Of a stretch of 35,454 nt of DNA, positions 31,109 to 35,454 are shown piece after piece. Source of the stretch: CAZGUH01 sp964529005 (lineage in GTDB: Bacteria; Actinomycetota; Acidimicrobiia; Acidimicrobiales; Ilumatobacteraceae); assembly GCA_964529005.1 (NCBI GenBank), contig CAZGUH010000038.1:1-35454 (forward strand), given 5' to 3'. The notes beneath the pieces are model-generated. The model saw only the letters and a list, made by a program, of their open reading frames with translations. It was not told where the DNA came from and did no database searches. The translations under genes were made by a program, and so were the position numbers. The first letter of the stretch is position 1, and each line of letters opens with the position of its first letter.

Positions 31109-32340
31109 CCATAGCCGCGCCCGAGGATCACCGCCTCGACGTGCCACGCGGCGGGCACCGAGTTCGTCACCACGGCGACCTGCGCGCCCTCGACCTGCCG
31201 CGGGCCGCACACCCCGCGCAGCTGTCGCACGGCTTCGATGACCTTCCAGTTCAGCTGCACTCCCCCGGCCCAGCCGTGGGAGAGGAGACCACCGTCGGTG
31301 TTGGTCGGGATCCGGCCGCCGAGGCCGAGCGCGCCGCCCTCCACGAACGGGCCGCCTTCCCCGGGCTTGCAGAACCCGAGCATCTCCAAACCGCTGATCA
31401 CGTCGAACGAGGTCGCGTCGTAGACCGACAGGACGTCGACGTCGTCGAGCGTCAGCCCGGCCTGTGAGAACGCGCGGCGGATGCGCTGCGCGCCCATGCT
31501 CGCCACGTCCGCGTAGCGGGCCGGATCGGCGTGCGTGCCGCGCGGGATCTCCATCGCGCCCGCCAGCACGTACACCGGGTCGCTGCGCAGATCACGGGCG
31601 CGCTGTCCGCTCGTGACGATGAGCGCCGCGCCGCCTTGACCGACCACGCTGCAGTCGAGCAGGCGCAGCGGGTCTGCGATCATGCGCGACGCCAGGATGT
31701 CGTCGATCGTGTACGGCCCACGCCCGTACAGCGTCGCTTCCGGGTTGACGTGCCCGAAGTTGCGGATCGTCTTCGACACCTCCGCGATCTGCTCGCTGGT
31801 GGTGCCGTAGTCGTGCATGTGGCGGCGGGCGCTCAGCGCGGCGCGGTGCGGCATCCCTCCCCCGCCGTACGGGTTGCTGAACTCGTGCATCGCTCGGATG
31901 TCGTCGCGTGGCGCGACCTGAGCATGCGTCTCGCCCTTGTCGTGGATGGCGATCATCCGGTCGGCGCCGCGGAGCCGTGGGCCGCCGGCGAGCGCGTGCG
32001 AGATGCACACCGTCTCGCACAGCCCGGCCTTGATCGCGGCCGCCGCGGACAGCAGCGCGCGGATGCCGTGCACGTCGAACCCGCTGTCGATCACCCAGTT
32101 GAACGTGACACCGAGCAGCTTGCCCCAGTTCGCCGTGCCGCTCTGTGCGGAGCCACCCGGCCCCGGCCAGTCCATCGACGCGCCGTTGATGTCCTTCACC
32201 GAGATGCCGGCGTCGTCAGCCGCCTGCTGGACGGCCTTGATCTGGAGGCTGATCGGCGTCTCGTCGGGGATGTGCAGGCCCACCGCGGGCACGCTCACCC
32301 CGACGATCGCAACCGGGTCCTCCGCCAGCGACGTCGCCAC
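31096..32340 (-). CDS. Thiolase-fold protein lacking the nucleophilic Cys (Ltp2/SCP-x-like)
   Basis: 414 residues, thiolase superfamily. Around the normal nucleophile the sequence is VIDSGFDVHGIRALLSAAAA (83-102) with no Cys. The HDCF motif is SVYDATSF (Tyr307, Asp308), and GHPxGASG is LLSHGWAGG (His355). The last catalytic loop also lacks Cys or His (VTNSVPAAW). Loss of Cys with a Tyr at the second motif recalls the Ltp2-type retro-aldolases, which need a DUF35 partner; that assignment is tentative, as no DUF35 gene is adjacent. Starts nine bases after the amidohydrolase stop in the same operon. The ORF is intact, so a decayed gene is unlikely. Confidence 0.83.
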   Translation of the reverse strand: MATSLAEDPVAIVGVSVPAVGLHIPDETPISLQIKAVQQAADDAGISVKDINGASMDWPGPGGSAQSGTANWGKLLGVTFNWVIDSGFDVHGIRALLSAAAAIKAGLCETVCISHALAGGPRLRGADRMIAIHDKGETHAQVAPRDDIRAMHEFSNPYGGGGMPHRAALSARRHMHDYGTTSEQIAEVSKTIRNFGHVNPEATLYGRGPYTIDDILASRMIADPLRLLDCSVVGQGGAALIVTSGQRARDLRSDPVYVLAGAMEIPRGTHADPARYADVASMGAQRIRRAFSQAGLTLDDVDVLSVYDATSFDVISGLEMLGFCKPGEGGPFVEGGALGLGGRIPTNTDGGLLSHGWAGGVQLNWKVIEAVRQLRGVCGPRQVEGAQVAVVTNSVPAAWHVEAVILGRGYGGFG

Positions 32341-32349
32341 GTCGCCGAA

Positions 32350-33546
32350 TCAGCCGAGCCGGTACAGGCGGGCGGCGTTGTCGTGCAGCACCTTCTGGAG
32401 AACGCTGGCGGGCACGTCGGCGAGGTTGGCGCGCACGGTCTCGCGGCCGCTCAGCGCGGGCGAGCAGGGTCCCGGCCCGAGGCCTGTCTCGTGCGGGAAG
32501 TCGGTCTCGAACATGAGGTTGTCCTGGAACTCCTCGATCAACGGCAGCGACCGCTTCTCCTGCCAGAACGTCACGTAGACCTGGCGGAAAAAGTAGGTGC
32601 TCGGCATCTCGCGGTTCTTGTGCTCGGACGAGGCGCCAGAGGTCTGCCAGAGCCAGTCCATGTTGTCGAGCAGGTAGGGGAAGTAGCCGAACCCGCTCTC
32701 CACCGACACGATCTTGAGCCGCGGGTAGTCGTGGCAGACACCCCCGACGATCACGTCGGCGATCGCTTGCGCGCAGCTGGCGAAGCCGGTGGACGCCTTG
32801 CGGACGAACGAGATCCGGTTCGTGCGCGCCTCGAGGGCCTTCTTGGTGCGCATCGCCCAGCCCTTCTCGGCGGACTCCGCGGTGCGCTCGCCAAAACCGA
32901 TGTGGAAGTTGAGCGACAGCTCCATGTCCTGCGCTGCGGACAGGATCGGCGCCCAACTCGGATGCGTGATGTTGTGAAGGTCCAACCGCTCGAACAGCGC
33001 GGCGAACAGCACGCCCTTGTGACCGCGGGTCGCAGCGCGCTCCATCTCGCGCACCGACGCCTCGACGTCCCAGAACGGCAGCATCATGATCGGGATGAAC
33101 CGCGTCTTGTCGGCGGACGCGAAGTCGATCAGGAAGTCGTTGTACGCCTCGATGCACTGGATGGCCCGATCGCTGCCGAGCGCCTTGAGGAAGGCATCGG
33201 TGTTGAAGGCGATGATGTTCGGATACAGCACCTGGGCGTGCACGCCGTGGTCGTCCATGCGTTGCAGGCGGGCGTGCGGGTCGTAGCACGCCGGATCGGC
33301 GTCCTCCAGCGTGGGCGGGTGCGAGGGGAAGTGCTCCTTCCAGCCCGCGGTGCAGTACTCGCCGACGGCCGACAGCATGATGTCGCCGACGCGCCAGCGA
33401 TGCTCGCCGGCGGCCTCGTCCCAGACCACCTGGGGGAGGTCGTCACCCCACGACGCCGGCAGCCGCGCGGTCCACAGGTCCAGCGGCTCGGTCACGTGGC
33501 TGTCGGTGTCGATGATCGGCACGGTGTCGACTGCGGCGGCGCTCAT
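32350..33546 (-). CDS. COG2159-type amidohydrolase (amidohydrolase-2 family)
   Basis: 398 residues from the ATG at 33546 (upstream GGGGGAA). N-terminal IIDTDSHVTEPLDLW, internal His in LNFHIGFGERT, and ending MFETDFPHETGLGPGP with the metal Asp; NAARLYRLG closes the protein as in its homologue at 20229. The start at 33603 would lie within the AT-rich promoter and is rejected. First gene of the pair with the thiolase-like protein. Expected chemistry is hydrolysis or decarboxylation of a carboxylated intermediate; the substrate is unknown. Confidence 0.88.
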   Translation of the reverse strand: MSAAAVDTVPIIDTDSHVTEPLDLWTARLPASWGDDLPQVVWDEAAGEHRWRVGDIMLSAVGEYCTAGWKEHFPSHPPTLEDADPACYDPHARLQRMDDHGVHAQVLYPNIIAFNTDAFLKALGSDRAIQCIEAYNDFLIDFASADKTRFIPIMMLPFWDVEASVREMERAATRGHKGVLFAALFERLDLHNITHPSWAPILSAAQDMELSLNFHIGFGERTAESAEKGWAMRTKKALEARTNRISFVRKASTGFASCAQAIADVIVGGVCHDYPRLKIVSVESGFGYFPYLLDNMDWLWQTSGASSEHKNREMPSTYFFRQVYVTFWQEKRSLPLIEEFQDNLMFETDFPHETGLGPGPCSPALSGRETVRANLADVPASVLQKVLHDNAARLYRLG

Positions 33547-33599
33547 CCGTTCCCCCACTCCCTTCCGATGCCCCGGAGCGAGAGCCCCTGGGGTGGTAT

Positions 33600-33616
33600 T
33601 CATTTAGCGAATTTTA
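33600..33616. promoter_or_regulatory. AT-rich site G upstream of the amidohydrolase/thiolase-like operon
   Basis: TCATTTAGCGAATTTTA fits the shared motif at 8 of 10 fixed positions and lies 54-70 bases before the ATG at 33546, in the only AT-rich stretch of the 113-base gap between two same-strand genes. The promoter hexamers are not clear enough to assign. Confidence 0.38.
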
Positions 33617-33659
33617 CTCGAATGGACGACGGTCGCATCGCCGAGCGGTGTTGCTCCCG

Positions 33660-35408
33660 TCACGCGTCATCGTCGGCCATCGCCGCCGCCGCGCTCCACG
33701 CCGCGTCGAGCGCCGGCGTGTACGAATCGCGGCCCGATCGCAGCAGGCGCCCGGGGCGGGCATCGTCGAGCTCGCCGTCGGCGACGACCTCCACCCCGTT
33801 GACCAGGACGCGCTCGATCCCGATCGGGTCCGCGTAGAGCCGACCTGCGCCGCCCGGGAGGTCGAAGCGGGTGTGCTCGCGCTGCGAGCCGACGGTGCGC
33901 TCGTCGAACACGACGACGTCGGCCCATGCGCCCTCGGCAAGCCGGCCGCGGTCGCGCAACCCGTAGAGGGCCGCGGGAGCGCCGGTGAAATGGTGCACCG
34001 CCTCCTCCAGCGAGATCACCTGGCGATCGCGGACGACATGACCGAGGAACCACGTCTGGAGGTTGAAGGTGCTGAGGAAGTCGAGGTGCGCGCCGGCGTC
34101 GGAGCCACCGATGAGCGCACGGTCGTCGCGCCACACCGCGCGCTGGGCCGCCCAGTCGGCATCGGTCGGCTCGGGCGGGATGTTCGTGAAGACCGTCCGC
34201 AGGTCGTCCGCGCAGGCGATGTCGGCGAGCACCTCGAACGGACGCTTTCCCTCCTCCGCAGCGATGTCGCCGACCACCCGGCCCTCGTACGTCTTGGTCG
34301 ACGGCGAGAACGTCTCCTCGATGCGCCGCGTGGCCCACACGGCGTGCATCGACTGCTTGCCCGGCGCGGTCGACAACTCCTCGAGCTCGCGCCGGCGAAC
34401 CGGATCGCGGAACAAGGCGAGCTTGTCCTCGAGCGGCAGGTTCATCGGGCCCGCCCAGCCCGGGATCGTGTCGAGGAGGAACGCCATCCGGAAGCAGTAG
34501 CGCATCAGCAGCGGCTTGGGCATCGTCAGCGCGACGACGCGGCCGCCGGCGGCCTTGGCCAGCGATCCGGCCTCGAGCTTCTCCTGCGCGTCGTCGTACA
34601 TCGAGGCGCTGACGCGCAGCAGGTTCCAGTTGAGGTGGCGGCCCGCGGCCGCCGACATGTCGGCCATCAGCCGCGACCCCTCCGCCCACGACACGCCGGA
34701 CGGGATGAACTCCAGCGCCGTGCCCTCGAAGTCGCGACAGACGGACGCGAGGATGATCAGCTCGTCGCGATCGGCCGCTCGCGACGGCACGGGGACACCG
34801 TCGGGATCGTTGTGCGCGCCGCCCCACGACGACGAGAACCCGAAACCTCCGGCCTCCAGGCCGGCGACGAGCAGCCGGCGCATGGCCTCGAGCTCGTCGG
34901 TCGTCGCTGCCCGCTCGGTGGACGCCGGGCCCATCACGACGCGCCGCATCGTCGAGTGGCCGACCATGAAGCCGGCGTTGATTCCGAGGCGGCCGTCCAA
35001 GCGATCGAAGAACTCCTCGCTGGTGGTCCAGTCCCATGGGAGGCCGTGCTGGAGCGCCTCCAGCGGCATGCCCTCCACCTTGGCCAGCAAGCGGCACAGG
35101 TAGTCCGCCTCCGAGCTCACCAGCGGCGCGATCGTGAAGCCGCAGTTGCCGCCGATCACCGTCGTGACGCCGTGGAGGATCGATGGCGTGAGGTACGGAT
35201 CCCAGAACACCTGGGCGTCGTAGTGCGTGTGCACGTCGATGAAGCCGGGCGCGACGATGCGGCCTTCGGCGTCGATCGTGCGGCATGCCGCGTCGTCGAT
35301 CTTGCCGACGGCGACGATGCGGCCGTTCGAGATCCCGACGTCGGCGCGACGGCGTGGGCTGCCGCTGCCGTCGACCACCTCGCCGCCTCGGATCAGGATG
35401 TCGAGCAT
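33660..35408 (-). CDS. N-acyl-D-amino-acid deacylase-like amidohydrolase
   Basis: 582 residues. Metal site IDVHTHYDAQVFWD (His60, His62), Cys89 in GGNCGFTIAP, and GGSDAGAHLDF for the catalytic Asp; C-terminal ADVVVFDERTVG and DLPGGAGRLYADPIGI close the beta-sandwich as in D-aminoacylases. Homologous to 18508-20226 but longer and not a recent duplicate judging by sequence. The ATG at 35408 follows GGGGGAT. No gene is visible between it and the window end, so its promoter lies at or beyond the edge. Confidence 0.9.
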   Translation of the reverse strand: MLDILIRGGEVVDGSGSPRRRADVGISNGRIVAVGKIDDAACRTIDAEGRIVAPGFIDVHTHYDAQVFWDPYLTPSILHGVTTVIGGNCGFTIAPLVSSEADYLCRLLAKVEGMPLEALQHGLPWDWTTSEEFFDRLDGRLGINAGFMVGHSTMRRVVMGPASTERAATTDELEAMRRLLVAGLEAGGFGFSSSWGGAHNDPDGVPVPSRAADRDELIILASVCRDFEGTALEFIPSGVSWAEGSRLMADMSAAAGRHLNWNLLRVSASMYDDAQEKLEAGSLAKAAGGRVVALTMPKPLLMRYCFRMAFLLDTIPGWAGPMNLPLEDKLALFRDPVRRRELEELSTAPGKQSMHAVWATRRIEETFSPSTKTYEGRVVGDIAAEEGKRPFEVLADIACADDLRTVFTNIPPEPTDADWAAQRAVWRDDRALIGGSDAGAHLDFLSTFNLQTWFLGHVVRDRQVISLEEAVHHFTGAPAALYGLRDRGRLAEGAWADVVVFDERTVGSQREHTRFDLPGGAGRLYADPIGIERVLVNGVEVVADGELDDARPGRLLRSGRDSYTPALDAAWSAAAAMADDDA

Positions 35409-35454
35409 GTATCCCCCGTTGGCTGTTCCCGTCGCTTCTCTCGCGGTCGCCTAG

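Noticed and set aside
13466..33616. Control of the island by KstR-type steroid regulators
   Set aside because: The known KstR site (TNNAACNNGTTNNA) was not found in any of the AT-rich gaps; the palindrome here is different.
1..35454. tRNA, rRNA, CRISPR array, insertion sequence, riboswitch
   Set aside because: Looked for by eye on both strands; no cloverleaf with CCA-type end, spaced direct repeats, transposase motifs or long conserved leader were seen.

Overview
This window is GC-rich, densely coded DNA, most likely from an actinobacterium. The best guess is an Acidimicrobiia (Ilumatobacter-like) lineage. The evidence is a predicted F420-dependent luciferase-like oxidoreductase, a DUF3618 protein, an actinobacterial Holin-X type protein, a surface protein with 'RLVDTR' repeats, many GTG starts and extreme third-position GC. 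The class-level placement is inference from gene content, not a phylogeny. I saw no tRNA, rRNA, insertion sequence, integrase, CRISPR array or transcriptional regulator gene.

Layout. (1) 1-9.8 kb is an envelope and housekeeping block: a secreted bifunctional murein hydrolase (lytic transglycosylase plus M23), a secreted repeat protein ending in an HExxH domain, a coupled FAD oxidoreductase/SDR pair, a small acidic protein, and a five-gene membrane cluster. (2) 9.9-16.2 kb is an acyl-CoA module: SCP-x type thiolase, synthase-like/DUF35 fusion and crotonase on the minus strand, divergent from a MaoC-like pair and an F420 oxidoreductase on the plus strand, then a second crotonase. (3) 16.3-18.0 kb is an orphan peptide/opine-type ABC substrate-binding lipoprotein. 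(4) 18.1-35.4 kb is a run of short, mostly divergent operons: three COG2159-type amidohydrolases, two N-acyl-D-amino-acid-deacylase-like amidohydrolases, three SDRs, a cupin, a carboxymuconolactone-decarboxylase-like protein, an NMO-like flavoprotein, an isochorismatase-fold protein, an unusual acyl-CoA ligase-like protein, a PaaK-type ligase with a coupled unknown protein, and a Cys-less thiolase-fold protein.

Regions 2 and 4 together look like a catabolic island for a carboxylic acid of unknown identity: CoA activation (PaaK-like or ANL-like), F420/FMN redox steps, hydration (MaoC pair, crotonases), SDR oxidation, thiolytic or retro-aldol cleavage (thiolase/DUF35), and hydrolytic steps by amidohydrolases. 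The substrate cannot be read from sequence; steroid, terpenoid and aromatic acids are all compatible.

The most interesting signal outside the genes is a set of short AT-rich islands, nearly all in divergent intergenic gaps of this island. They carry related palindromes with the form TCA-N2-TA-N3-TA-N2-TGA, best at 21499-21515 and 13474-13490, and several sit on plausible -35/-10 elements. This suggests one repressor, encoded outside the window, controlling many of these operons. Many adjacent same-strand genes overlap by ATGA or GTGA, indicating translational coupling.
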